From positions 148,827 to 212,826 of the forward strand of contig NZ_VTTP01000001.1 of assembly GCF_008364845.1 (NCBI RefSeq): a DNA stretch of 64,000 bases. The letters are read 5' to 3'. This DNA is from Actinotalea subterranea (GTDB lineage: Bacteria; Actinomycetota; Actinomycetes; Actinomycetales; Cellulomonadaceae). The notes under the pieces are model-generated. The model saw only the letters and a list, made by a program, of their open reading frames with translations, made no database searches and was not told where the DNA came from. The position numbers were made by a program, and so were the translations under genes. Positions 53,176-62,171 of the stretch are shown one piece after another (positions within the stretch are counted from its first letter, which is position 1; the number at the start of each line of letters is the position of its first letter).

Positions 53176-53235
53176 GTCGGAGCGCGGCTGGGAGCCCGGC
53201 GCCGGGCCGGCGCGGGGCTCCCGTCGGCGGTCGGG

Positions 53236-54021
53236 CTAGAGGCCTTGCCAGGCGGGCTTGTGGCTCCAGGTCTGGCGGTAGTAGTCGGCGAGCTGGAGGC
53301 GGCTCGCGGCACCCTCGTCGAGCAGGACGGTCACGTGCGGGTGGTGCTGGAGCACCGTCGCGGGCCACAGGGCGCTCACGGGACCCTCGACGAGCTGGTG
53401 CACGGCCTCGGCCTTGGCGCGGCCGGTCGCGACGAGCACGAGGTGCCGGGCGCCCATGATCGTGCCGAGGCCCTGGGTGAGGACGTGGCGGGGCACGGCC
53501 TCGACGTCGCCCGCGAAGAAGCGGGCGTTGTCCTGCCGCGTCTGCTCGGTGAGCGTCTTGACGCGGGTGCGGGACGCGAGGGACGAACCGGGCTCGTTGA
53601 ACGCGACGTGCCCGTCGGTGCCGATGCCGAGGATCTGGAGGTCGACGCCGCCGGCGTCGGCCATCGAGCGCTCGTACGCCGCGCACGCCGCGATGAGGTC
53701 CTCCGCCCCGCCCGCGGGTGCCTGAACGGAGCCGGGGGCGAAGTCGACGCGGGAGACCAGCTCACGCTCGATGACGTTCCGGTAGCCCTCGGGGTGGTCG
53801 GCGGGAAGGCCCACGTACTCGTCGAGGAGGAATCCCCGCGCGCGGGCGAAGGACAGGCCCGACTCGGTGTGCCGCCGCACGAGCTCGTCGTACACGGCGA
53901 GCGGGCTGGACCCGGTCGCGAGGCCGAGGACCGCGTCGGGCTTGCTGCGCAGCAGCTGCTCGACTGCGTCCGCGGCCAGTCCTGCCAGGTACTGGCTGGA
54001 CGGGTGGATCACGACCTCCAT
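53236..54021 (-). CDS. nagB: Glucosamine-6-phosphate deaminase
   Basis: A 261-aa isomerase/deaminase converting glucosamine-6-P to fructose-6-P and ammonia. Motifs: VLGLATGSSPLAVYDELVRRH (phosphate loop), FLLDEYVGLPADHPEGY with the catalytic aspartate, LGIGTDGHVAFNEPGSSL with the active-site histidine. Its 5' end overlaps the ROK kinase by 13 nt. Last gene of the ABC-ROK-nagB operon and the meeting point with the phosphotransferase pathway. No nagA is in the window. Confidence 0.97.
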   Translation of the reverse strand: MEVVIHPSSQYLAGLAADAVEQLLRSKPDAVLGLATGSSPLAVYDELVRRHTESGLSFARARGFLLDEYVGLPADHPEGYRNVIERELVSRVDFAPGSVQAPAGGAEDLIAACAAYERSMADAGGVDLQILGIGTDGHVAFNEPGSSLASRTRVKTLTEQTRQDNARFFAGDVEAVPRHVLTQGLGTIMGARHLVLVATGRAKAEAVHQLVEGPVSALWPATVLQHHPHVTVLLDEGAASRLQLADYYRQTWSHKPAWQGL

Positions 54022-55010
54022 GCGACTGCCTCCGTGGTGTCTCGAACGGGTCCGCCCTCGCGGACGGTCAGTGCCGCACCGATGGGTGCGACGAGGGCTC
54101 CGGCGGGGACGAGCGCGAGCCGGTCCGCGACGCGCAGGCGCCGCAGGAACGGCGACCGGTCGGCCTCCGCCGCAACCGTACCCACCACGGCGTCGAGCAG
54201 GGGCGTCCCGACCCCGCTGACGCCACCGCCGAGGAGCACGTGCTCGGGGTCGCAGGTCAGCACGAGGAGCCGGACGGCGGCCGCCACGGCGTCGACGAAC
54301 CGGTCGCGCACGGCGACGGCCGTGGGGTCGCCGGCGGCCGCGGCGTCGAACACCTCGACGGGTGAGGGGCGACCGCGGCTGGGCCAGGCGGCGTCGAGCG
54401 CCGACCCTGAGGCGTACAGCTCGAGGCAGCCGCGCTGCCCGCAGGGGCACGGTGCGCCGTCGGGCACGTACGGGAGGTGGCCGATCTCCCCGGCGGCGCC
54501 GAAGCGTCCGCGGCGCAGCCGGCCGTCGAGGACGAGGCCTGCCGCGACACCGGTGCCGAGCGCCAGGTAGGCGAGGTCGCCGCGCAGCTCGAGCACGCGG
54601 GCGGCGCCGAGCGCGGCCACGTTCAGGTCGTTCTCGACGTCGACGGGGACTCCGCCGAGCCGGGCCGACAGGCGCGCGCCGAGCGGGACGTCATCGTCGA
54701 TGCCGAGGTTGACCGCGTGGGACACGATCCCTGTCGCGGGCTCGACGAGGCCGGGCACGCCGGCGCCGACGCCGGCGAGGTCGGCCAGCTCGATGCCCCG
54801 CGCGGCGCACAGCTCCTCGACGGTCCGAGCCGCCGACTCGACGACGCCGTCGATGCCGCCGACGCTCGCGCGTCTCGCCGCCCCGCGGGTCACGGCGGCG
54901 GCGTCGAGCAGCACGCCCTGCACCTTGGTGCCGCCGATGTCGAGCCCCACCCACCAGCGGCCGGGGCCGCCGGCATGCCCGCCGGTGAGGCCCGCGCCGT
55001 GCACCGGCAT
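54009..55010 (-). CDS. ROK-family sugar kinase (GlcNAc- or glucokinase-like)
   Basis: A 333-aa ROK protein without a DNA-binding domain, so a kinase. GLDIGGTKVQGVL is the phosphate-binding motif, GVGAGVPGLVEPATG and VENDLNVAALGAARVL follow (the aspartate in ENDLN is the catalytic base), and CPCGQRGCLELYASG is the zinc motif. Operon placement between a transporter and nagB suggests phosphorylation of imported amino sugar. ATG 55010 overlaps the permease stop by one base. Confidence 0.9.
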   Translation of the reverse strand: MPVHGAGLTGGHAGGPGRWWVGLDIGGTKVQGVLLDAAAVTRGAARRASVGGIDGVVESAARTVEELCAARGIELADLAGVGAGVPGLVEPATGIVSHAVNLGIDDDVPLGARLSARLGGVPVDVENDLNVAALGAARVLELRGDLAYLALGTGVAAGLVLDGRLRRGRFGAAGEIGHLPYVPDGAPCPCGQRGCLELYASGSALDAAWPSRGRPSPVEVFDAAAAGDPTAVAVRDRFVDAVAAAVRLLVLTCDPEHVLLGGGVSGVGTPLLDAVVGTVAAEADRSPFLRRLRVADRLALVPAGALVAPIGAALTVREGGPVRDTTEAVAWRS

Positions 55011-55939
55011 CAGCCCTTCACCGCCCCGGCGACGAGACCGGCGGTCATCTTGTTCTGCACGAAGAGGAAGAACAGGATCACGGGCACGGCGATGAGCGTG
55101 GCACCGGCCATGACGACGCCCCAGTCCGTGGCCCGGTTCGCCTCGACGAGGCCCTGGAGCCACAGCGGCAGCGTGCGCTGCGCCGGGTCCGTCATGACGA
55201 CGAGCGCGAGGGTGTACTCGTTCCACGCCTGGAGGAACCCGTAGACGCCGGACGCGACGAGGCCGGGGGCGAGCAGCGGGAACGTGATGCGGAAGAACGC
55301 GCCCGTCCGGGAGAGCCCGTCGACCATGCCGGCCTCCTCGAGGTCGATCGGGACCCCGGTGACGAAGCCCCGCAGCATCCAGATGGTGAACGGCAGGATG
55401 GCCGCCACGTACACGATCGACAGGCCGGCGATGGTGTTGACGAGGCGCCACCCGTCGAGCATCTGGTACTGGGAGATGAACAGGCCCTCGGCCGGGATCA
55501 TCTGGACGACCAGGATGGTCACGATGAACGACTTGCGCCCGCGGAACCGGAACCGGCTCACGGCGAGCGCCGCGAGGAACGCGAACACGATCGCCGCCAC
55601 GAGGGTCACGGCCGTCACGCCCAGGGACACCCGGAACGACGCGAAGAACGTCGGGTCGGCGAGCACCCGGCGGAAGTTCGACAGCGTGCCGTCCACCGGG
55701 AAGAACGTCGGCTCCGGGGTGCGGAGCCGGTTCGTCGGCAGGAATGCGCTCTGGATCATCCAGTAGATCGGGAACACCCAGACGACGGCGACGAGCACCG
55801 CGAGGGAGCCCAGCAGCCAGCGCCGGACGGCGGCACCTACCGTGCCCGGCCTGGAGGCGCCCGACGCCGCCCGCGGAGGTCGACCGTCCGGGGTCGCACC
55901 ACGCAGGGCCCGGCCGGTGGGGTGGGTCGTTGCGCTCAC
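55010..55939 (-). CDS. Sugar ABC transporter permease (MalG type)
   Basis: A 309-aa CUT1 permease with six helices. The EAA loop is DLEEAGMVDGLSRTGAFFRITFPLLAPG. The first 40 residues are hydrophilic and Pro/Arg-rich. GTG 55939 overlaps the upstream permease by GTGA and follows GAGGAGGAG. Partner of the genes at 55936 and 57083. Confidence 0.92.
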   Translation of the reverse strand: MSATTHPTGRALRGATPDGRPPRAASGASRPGTVGAAVRRWLLGSLAVLVAVVWVFPIYWMIQSAFLPTNRLRTPEPTFFPVDGTLSNFRRVLADPTFFASFRVSLGVTAVTLVAAIVFAFLAALAVSRFRFRGRKSFIVTILVVQMIPAEGLFISQYQMLDGWRLVNTIAGLSIVYVAAILPFTIWMLRGFVTGVPIDLEEAGMVDGLSRTGAFFRITFPLLAPGLVASGVYGFLQAWNEYTLALVVMTDPAQRTLPLWLQGLVEANRATDWGVVMAGATLIAVPVILFFLFVQNKMTAGLVAGAVKG

Positions 55940-57006
55940 AGCTCCTCCTCGCGCAGCATGCGTCGGATGTAGAACGCGGTCAGGGCGAGCGTGAGCGCGA
56001 GCATGATCGTGGCCATCGCCCCGGCCATCGAGAACTCCTTGGCGAGCGAGTAGATGTACGTGCCGAGCAGGTGCGTCTCCCTGGTGGGGGCACCGGCCCG
56101 CTGGAGCACGTAGATCTGCGTGAAGACGCGCAGGTCCCAGATGATCTGGAGCAGCGCGACGACGAACAGGACGGGCTTGACCATCGGGATCGTGATGAGC
56201 CAGAACCGCTGGCGGGCGTTGGCGCCGTCGAGCTGGGCGGCCTCCATGGTCTCGGCCGGCACCTGGAGGAGTCCCGCGTAGACCGTGAACACGACGAACG
56301 GGACGGACATCCAGACGACGATCACGGTGGCCACCGCGTAGAACGACAGGGGGTCGATGAGCCACGAGTGGTAGCGCAGCCCGTCCATGCCGAGGGGCTC
56401 GGCGAGGAGCCAGTTGATCACGCCGTACTGGGAGTCGAAGAGCCACTGCCAGATGGTCATGGTCGCCAGCACGGGCGTGCCCCAGGCGAGCAGCATGCCG
56501 ACCTGGAGCGTCATGCGCGCCGCGCGCCCGACCTTGGCCATGAGGACCGCGAGGCCCATGCCGATGGCCATGGTGAGTGCCGCGTTGACGAGGCAGAACG
56601 CGACGGACCGCGCGATGACGGTCCACACGTAGGGGTCCGTCAGGAGGGTCACGTAGTTGTCGAGACCCACCCACTCGGCGGGTCGGCCGAACTGCTGCGC
56701 GAGCCCGTACTCCTGGAAGGAGAGCACGAGCTGCCGCACGAGCGGGTAGCCGAGGCCGACGGCGATGGGCACGATCGCGGGGATGAGCAGCAGGTAGACG
56801 CGCAGACGGCTGCGCAGGGGCCGACGGCGGGCCGCCCCGCGCGGGTGGGCGGCTGCGGCGGGTGGCTGCCCGGGGGCGCTCCCGACGGGTGCGACGACCT
56901 GGGCCGACGCGGGCGACCCGGGACCTGCGGGCCCCCCGGGCACGGCGGGGACGGCGGGTTCGGCGGGTGCTGCCCCGGCGTCCGCCGCGGGGTGGGACGT
57001 GGGCAT
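55936..57006 (-). CDS. Sugar ABC transporter permease (MalF type)
   Basis: A 356-aa CUT1 permease. About 60 N-terminal residues are an Ala/Pro/Gly-rich cytoplasmic extension. Six helices follow, with the EAA loop AETMEAAQLDGANARQRFWLITIPMVKP. ATG 57006 is chosen because TGGAG lies eight bases upstream. The next gene on the transcript overlaps by GTGA; the binding-protein gene lies 76 nt upstream. Confidence 0.92.
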   Translation of the reverse strand: MPTSHPAADAGAAPAEPAVPAVPGGPAGPGSPASAQVVAPVGSAPGQPPAAAAHPRGAARRRPLRSRLRVYLLLIPAIVPIAVGLGYPLVRQLVLSFQEYGLAQQFGRPAEWVGLDNYVTLLTDPYVWTVIARSVAFCLVNAALTMAIGMGLAVLMAKVGRAARMTLQVGMLLAWGTPVLATMTIWQWLFDSQYGVINWLLAEPLGMDGLRYHSWLIDPLSFYAVATVIVVWMSVPFVVFTVYAGLLQVPAETMEAAQLDGANARQRFWLITIPMVKPVLFVVALLQIIWDLRVFTQIYVLQRAGAPTRETHLLGTYIYSLAKEFSMAGAMATIMLALTLALTAFYIRRMLREEEL

Positions 57007-57082
57007 GAGGGCTCCAGTGAGCTCGGGCGTACGGGTCCGGGGGCGCGGCGGGGGGTGTGCCACGCCCCCGGTCCCGTACGGG

Positions 57083-58429
57083 TCAGTTGAGCGTGTCGGC
57101 GATGAGCTGGTCGGCCTCGGCCGACGCCTCCGCGATGTCCGCTCCGGACGCGATCTGCTGGAAGAAGTCCTCCAGGATGCGCGCCCCCTCGACGTCCGCC
57201 CACTTCTCGGCGGCGGGCGTCAGCTTGGCGCCGAGGGCCGCGTCGATCGCGGCCGTCGCGTACACGTCGTCACCCATGGCCGACGCGTACTCGGTGTTCG
57301 CCGGGATGAGCCCGTTCTCGGCGAGCATCGTCTGGTAGTCCTCGCTGAAGATGATCCGCATGAGGCTCCGGGCGAGCTCCTGGTTCTGCGACTTCGCGGG
57401 GATGGCGATGTTGGAGCCGCCCGCGAACACCGTGGCCGGCTCGTCGGCCGTGAGGCCGGGCAGGGGGAAGACACCGGTCTTCTCCTCGTTGCACGCCTGC
57501 TGCTCGGCGCGCAGGGCCTTGGCCTCCTCGGACTCGTCCTCGGGGTCCACGCCCTTGTTGCACTCGGGCAGGTCGATGCTCCAGCGCGCCCACGTCGGCG
57601 CGGAGAACATCGCCGACTCGCCGTTGTTGAACGGGACCCACGGCTCGTTGGAGTCGGCGTCCTGGGGCGCGTTCGTCCCCTCGGTGAAGAGCTTCTGGAC
57701 CTGTGCGAGGCCCTCCTGCGACTCGGGGCTGGACAGCGCGCCGGCCCACGCGTCGCCGTCCTGCACGGCGAGGTCGCCGCCGTAGGTGTAGACCCAGGCG
57801 GTGCCGTTGTACCAGTCCTGGCCGGGGAACCAGAAGCCGGAGAAGTTGGGCGTCCCGGCCGGGTTGGCGGCCTGGAGGGTCGTCGCGGCCTGCGCGAACT
57901 CCTCGAGCGTCGTCGGCACCTCGACGCCGGCGGCAGCGAAGAGGTCCTTGCGGTAGAAGACCGCGCGGGCACCGGAGTAGTACGGCAGGGCGTAGACCTT
58001 GCCGTCGGCGGACCCGGCCTCGACGAAGCCCTGGAGCAGGGTGTCGCCACCGAGCTCCGCGTAGAGGTCGCTGACGTCGGAGAACGCTCCGGCGTAGGTG
58101 AAGGTCGGCGCCTGCGTGTTGCCGATCTCGACGACGTCGGGCGTCTGCTCCTCGGAGGTGAGGGCCGTCTGCAGGCGCGGCACGAGGCCGTTCCAGTCCT
58201 GCTCCTCGATGACGAGCGTCGCACCGTCGTTCTCGGCGGCGAACGTGTCGACCAGGTACTCGCGGAGCTCGTCGGGGGTGTCGGTCCCGTTGAGCCACAG
58301 ACGGATCTCGGTGGCGTCGCCCGCGGCGTCGTCCTGGGTGTCAGGCGTGTCGGCGTCGCCGCTGCAGGCGGTGAGGGCGAGCAGGGCGGTGGCGGTGAGG
58401 GCCACGGCTCCGTTCCGTACGATTCTCAC
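57083..58429 (-). CDS. Sugar ABC transporter substrate-binding lipoprotein (DasA/NgcE-like)
   Basis: A 448-aa solute-binding protein. The lipobox is LTAC with C22. After it: EIRLWLNGTDTPDELREYLVDTFAAENDG, PYYSGARAVFYRKDLF and FPGQDWYNGTAWVYTYGG. The neighbourhood (ROK kinase, nagB) favours chitobiose or N-acetylglucosamine, and the fold region resembles DasA; substrate is not proven. GTG 58429 is supported by GGAAGGA about nine bases upstream. Confidence 0.92.
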   Translation of the reverse strand: MRIVRNGAVALTATALLALTACSGDADTPDTQDDAAGDATEIRLWLNGTDTPDELREYLVDTFAAENDGATLVIEEQDWNGLVPRLQTALTSEEQTPDVVEIGNTQAPTFTYAGAFSDVSDLYAELGGDTLLQGFVEAGSADGKVYALPYYSGARAVFYRKDLFAAAGVEVPTTLEEFAQAATTLQAANPAGTPNFSGFWFPGQDWYNGTAWVYTYGGDLAVQDGDAWAGALSSPESQEGLAQVQKLFTEGTNAPQDADSNEPWVPFNNGESAMFSAPTWARWSIDLPECNKGVDPEDESEEAKALRAEQQACNEEKTGVFPLPGLTADEPATVFAGGSNIAIPAKSQNQELARSLMRIIFSEDYQTMLAENGLIPANTEYASAMGDDVYATAAIDAALGAKLTPAAEKWADVEGARILEDFFQQIASGADIAEASAEADQLIADTLN

Positions 58430-58520
58430 GTTGGGGTTCCTTCCCGTTGCACAGGCGGCGCCGGACAGCGTCGCCACAGGGTTGCGTTTCCCGACTTGCG
58501 GGCTGGTCGGCTCGGGGTCG

Positions 58521-59696
58521 TCACGTGACCCCGAGCTGACCGGACAGCACGAGCACGGCGGCCCCGGACAGGGCTCCGTCCTCGCCCAGCGATGTCATCC
58601 GCAGCTCGAGGTCGCTGCTGATGACGGGCATGGTGCGCTCCCGCACGGCAGCCAGCGCAGCGTCGCGCAGGGGGCCGTCGAGGAGCTCGGCGGGACCGCT
58701 GAACACCACCTCGGAGAGGTTCAGCGCACTGATGACCGGCGCCAGGACGATGCCCAGGCGATGGCCGACCGACGCCAGTGCGGCGTCGGCTGCTGCGGGG
58801 TCGAGACCGGCGATGCGGCGCCGCAGTGCGGGCACCGCGAGCACGGTCTCGAGGCATCCCCGGCGCCCGCACGCGCAGGGCTGCGCGGGGCCGAGGGGTG
58901 CGTGCTCGACGTCGTCCCGCTCGTCGACGGCGGTGACGTGGCCGAGCTCGCCGGCGGCGTGGCGCGCGCCCTGGACCAGGGCGCCGTCGAGGACGATCCC
59001 TGCACCGACGCCCTCACCGACGGTGAGGACGAGCAGGCTCCCGGACGCGCCGCCGAACGTGAACTCGCCGAGCACGGCGGTGTTCGCGTCGTTCGCGACG
59101 TGGACGGGGACGCCCAGGGCGTCGCTGAGGGTCGCGGCGAGCGGGACGTCGAACCAGCCGCGGTTGGGCGCCTCGACGACGGTGCCGTGGGCGTCGATGA
59201 CACCGGGCGAGCCGACGCCGACGCCGAGCAGCGGGCGCGTCGCGGCGGCGGCGAGCTCCTGGCAGAACGCGAGGAGGGCGTCGACGGCGGCCTGGCCCGT
59301 GCGGCCGTCGTGGGTCGCTGAGCGTCGCTCGACCACGGCGCCGGCGAGGTCGAGGACCGCGCCGTGCATGCGCTCGTCGTCGGCCAGGTCGACGGCGACG
59401 ATCTGGAAGGCGGAGGTGTCGAGCGCGACGAGACTCGCCGGCTTGCCGACCTTCCCCTCCTGGCGCGCGCCGAGCTCGGTGACGAGCCCCTCGGTGACGA
59501 GTGCCCCGACGAGGTCGGAGACGGTGACGCGCGTGAGCCCGGTGGCCCGGGCGAGGTCGGCGCGCGACCGTGGGCCGGCGTGGAAGAGGTGCTGGAGGAC
59601 CATCGACCGGTGGTGGGCGCGTGCGTGCTCGGGCAGCACCTTCTCGGTGGGGCGCAGGGCCTTGCCCCACCCCTGCCGATGCGTCGTCGCCGTCAC
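58521..59696 (-). CDS. ROK-family transcriptional repressor
   Basis: A 391-aa regulator. The winged helix is RSRADLARATGLTRVTVSDLVGALVTEGLV. The ROK domain has GVGVGSPGVID, VANDANTAVLGEF and CACGRRGCLETV. It lies 91 nt upstream of the binding-protein gene on the same strand and probably regulates that operon. GTG 59696 is chosen; an A+T-rich inverted repeat lies directly before it, suggesting autoregulation. Confidence 0.9.
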   Translation of the reverse strand: MTATTHRQGWGKALRPTEKVLPEHARAHHRSMVLQHLFHAGPRSRADLARATGLTRVTVSDLVGALVTEGLVTELGARQEGKVGKPASLVALDTSAFQIVAVDLADDERMHGAVLDLAGAVVERRSATHDGRTGQAAVDALLAFCQELAAAATRPLLGVGVGSPGVIDAHGTVVEAPNRGWFDVPLAATLSDALGVPVHVANDANTAVLGEFTFGGASGSLLVLTVGEGVGAGIVLDGALVQGARHAAGELGHVTAVDERDDVEHAPLGPAQPCACGRRGCLETVLAVPALRRRIAGLDPAAADAALASVGHRLGIVLAPVISALNLSEVVFSGPAELLDGPLRDAALAAVRERTMPVISSDLELRMTSLGEDGALSGAAVLVLSGQLGVT

Positions 59697-59697
59697 G

Positions 59698-59722
59698 TTT
59701 GTTAGTAGACCTTCCTTACAAA
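59698..59722. promoter_or_regulatory. Inverted repeat, putative ROK operator
   Basis: TTTGTTAG and CTTACAAA (one mismatch) around nine bases, at the start of the ROK repressor gene; resembles ROK/XylR-type operators. Confidence 0.6.
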
Positions 59723-59796
59723 TCACACGTCAAGGATCCACGTGTGACCGTGACCACATCGTGACCCGCAGGTAGAGCGCAGGTAGAGCGCGCAGG

Positions 59797-61383
59797 TCAG
59801 CGCAGCCGCGCCAGGACCCGCGGCGCACGCCCGTCGAAGATGCGGCCACCGACCCGGACCCCGCCGAGCAGCACCCCCGCTCCCCCGAGCACGCCCAGCA
59901 CCAACGTCACGGGCGCGAGCGCAGGGTTCCACCAGAGCGTCGCGCCGTACGCCACGAGCACGGGCAGGGACAGCGCGGCCGTCGCGGCCGAGGTGACGAC
60001 CTGGGCGACCATGCTCGCGCCGACCGACCCGCTCGGCGTCACGAAGGGGCTCGCGCCCGCCTCCGCCACGGGGTAGGGCAGCACCGTGCTGAACACGGCC
60101 GAGACGCCCAGGCCCGCGCCGAGCACCCCGAGCGCCGCCCCCACGGCCGCGGCACCGAGGTCCGGGCGGCCCGCGACCCACGCACCCGCGAGGCTCACCA
60201 CGACGGTCAGCGGCAGCCCCCAGGTGAGGGTCGCGGCGGCACGCCCCAGGCGGTCCGCCCACCCCGGGACCCGCGCGCTGACGTGCATCCAGAACGCCGA
60301 GCCGTCGTACGCGACGTCGTTGTGCCGCCCCCAGCCCACGCTGCCGGCCATGAGCGGTCCCATGCTCAGCGCCACGGCCGCGGGCGCGTCGACCACAGTC
60401 GCGACGAGCAGGACGATCGCGACGGGCGCGACGACGGCGCCGAGCAGGGCGTTGACGTAGCGCGGGTCCGACCCCCAGTACCGCAGCGCCCGGCGCGAGA
60501 CGGCACGCGCGGCGACGAGCCCGGGGCGTCCCACGAGGTCCCGCGCGGGCAGCACGGAGTCCGCACGCCGGCGCACCTCCCCGCCCCGCGCCGGCGGGCT
60601 CACGAGCGCGCGGCGCAGGAGCAGCATCCACGCGAGCACACCCACGACCGCCCAGCCTGCGGCGAGCACGAGGCGCAGCACTCCCCCGGCGACGTCGCCC
60701 TGGACCACGGCTGCCGGCGCCGCCCACGCGAGGCCCAGCGGCGTCCAGCCGAGCACGGTCGCGACGGCCGGCACGCGTTCGAGCGCGCCCTCGATGCCCA
60801 GCGCACCGACGGCAACCACGCCCGGCACGACGGCGCCGACGACGAGCAGGCCGCCGACGGCGCCGAGCTCACGTGAGCGGCGCGACCCCAGGAGCCTCGC
60901 CATGAGCCCCGTGCTCAGGCGCGCCCCGAGCAGGCACGGGGCGAGCGCGAGGGGCGCGGCGACCGCGGCGGTGAGCGCGCCGGCCGGGGCGTGCCCGGAC
61001 CAGGCGAGGACGGGCGCGAAGCAGACGAGCGTCGTGAAGAGCGTCGGGACCCCGAGGAACGACGCGGCCAGGAGCCCGGGGACGAGCCGGCGCACAGGGA
61101 CGCCGAACGTCGCGAAGCGGTCGATGTCGAGCGCGTCGTCGAGCCCCGGGATGAGCACGGGGACAACGGTCCAGCCGACGACGAGCAGGGCGCCGCCGAC
61201 GACGAGGACGTCGTGCGCGACCTCGGCGGGCTGCCCCGAGAGCCACACCATGCCGCCTGCGACGGACGGCAGCATGCTCAACGCCCACAGCGCGCCTGCG
61301 ATCAGGACGACGAGCCGCCACGTCTCGCGCGCGAGGGTGTGACGAAGGATGCGGGCCCTCAGTCGGACGACGGTCGCAACCAC
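59797..61383 (-). CDS. ABC transporter membrane protein (exporter type)
   Basis: A 528-aa membrane protein with about twelve hydrophobic segments and no solute-binding or ATPase domain. It has no EAA loop, so it is not an importer permease. GTG 61383 has GGAG seven bases upstream and overlaps the ATPase gene by 25 nt. Together they form an ABC-2-like efflux pump of unknown substrate. Confidence 0.85.
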   Translation of the reverse strand: MVATVVRLRARILRHTLARETWRLVVLIAGALWALSMLPSVAGGMVWLSGQPAEVAHDVLVVGGALLVVGWTVVPVLIPGLDDALDIDRFATFGVPVRRLVPGLLAASFLGVPTLFTTLVCFAPVLAWSGHAPAGALTAAVAAPLALAPCLLGARLSTGLMARLLGSRRSRELGAVGGLLVVGAVVPGVVAVGALGIEGALERVPAVATVLGWTPLGLAWAAPAAVVQGDVAGGVLRLVLAAGWAVVGVLAWMLLLRRALVSPPARGGEVRRRADSVLPARDLVGRPGLVAARAVSRRALRYWGSDPRYVNALLGAVVAPVAIVLLVATVVDAPAAVALSMGPLMAGSVGWGRHNDVAYDGSAFWMHVSARVPGWADRLGRAAATLTWGLPLTVVVSLAGAWVAGRPDLGAAAVGAALGVLGAGLGVSAVFSTVLPYPVAEAGASPFVTPSGSVGASMVAQVVTSAATAALSLPVLVAYGATLWWNPALAPVTLVLGVLGGAGVLLGGVRVGGRIFDGRAPRVLARLR

Positions 61384-62159
61384 GTCAGCTCCGGGTCCGC
61401 CTGCTCGCCGCCGATGAGCCCGACGAACCGCTGCTCGAGGTCCTGCCCCGCCCTGACCGCGTCGAGGGTGCCGGCCGCGAGCACGCGCCCGCCCGCGACG
61501 ACGGCGACGTGGTCGCACATGCGCTCGACGAGCGCCATCACGTGGCTCGAGAGCACGACGGTCCCACCGGCCGCCACGAAGCCCTGGAGGATCCGGCGGA
61601 TCGCCGTCGCGGAGACCGGGTCGACCGCCTCGAAGGGCTCGTCGAGGACGAGGACGCGCGGCGCGTGGACCAGTGCGCACGCGAGGGCGATCTTCTTGGT
61701 CATCCCCGCCGAGTAGTCGGCGACCAGCGTCGCGCCGGCGGGCGTCAGGTCGAGCGCGCGCAGCAGGTCGTCGCGCCGCGCCTCGATGACCCCGCGCGGC
61801 ATGCCTCGCAGGAGCCCCGCGTAGCTGATGAGCTCGGGCCCGGTGAGGCGGTCGAAGACCCGCAGGCCGTCGGGCAGCACGCCGAGCAGCGGCGCGGCGG
61901 CGGTCGGGTGGCGCCAGACGTCGACGCCGTGCACGTGCACCGTGCCCGCGTCGGGCACCAGCAGGCCCGTCGCCATGGACAGCGTGGTCGTCTTGCCTGC
62001 GCCGTTGGGCCCGACGACGCCGTAGAAGGAGCCCGCGGGGATGTCGAGGTCGAGGCCCGCGACGGCGACCGTGCGGCCGTACCTCTTGACGAGCCCTCTC
62101 ATGGACAGGGCCGGCGACGGCGCGCGGGCGGGCTCGGCGGGCCCGTCCGGTGAGGTCAC
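61359..62159 (-). CDS. ABC transporter ATP-binding protein
   Basis: A 266-aa ATPase. Walker A VGPNGAGKTT, the signature DYSAGMTKKIALACAL (YSAGM in place of LSGGQ), Walker B VLVLDEPFEAVD and SSHVMALVERMCD. A typical partner of multi-span exporters. TAGGGT six bases before GTG 62159 marks a leaderless start. Confidence 0.9.
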   Translation of the reverse strand: MTSPDGPAEPARAPSPALSMRGLVKRYGRTVAVAGLDLDIPAGSFYGVVGPNGAGKTTTLSMATGLLVPDAGTVHVHGVDVWRHPTAAAPLLGVLPDGLRVFDRLTGPELISYAGLLRGMPRGVIEARRDDLLRALDLTPAGATLVADYSAGMTKKIALACALVHAPRVLVLDEPFEAVDPVSATAIRRILQGFVAAGGTVVLSSHVMALVERMCDHVAVVAGGRVLAAGTLDAVRAGQDLEQRFVGLIGGEQADPELTWLRPSSD

Positions 62160-62165
62160 CGCCTC

Positions 62166-62171
62166 ACCCTA
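62166..62171 (-). promoter_or_regulatory. -10 box TAGGGT of the ABC exporter operon (leaderless)
   Basis: TAGGGT, six bases, then GTG 62159. The box lies over the stop region of the CAP gene. Confidence 0.6.

Noticed and set aside
53236-54100. DasR-like site before nagB
   Set aside because: The sequence near 54030 has only a short TGGTGTC match and lies inside the overlapping ROK gene.
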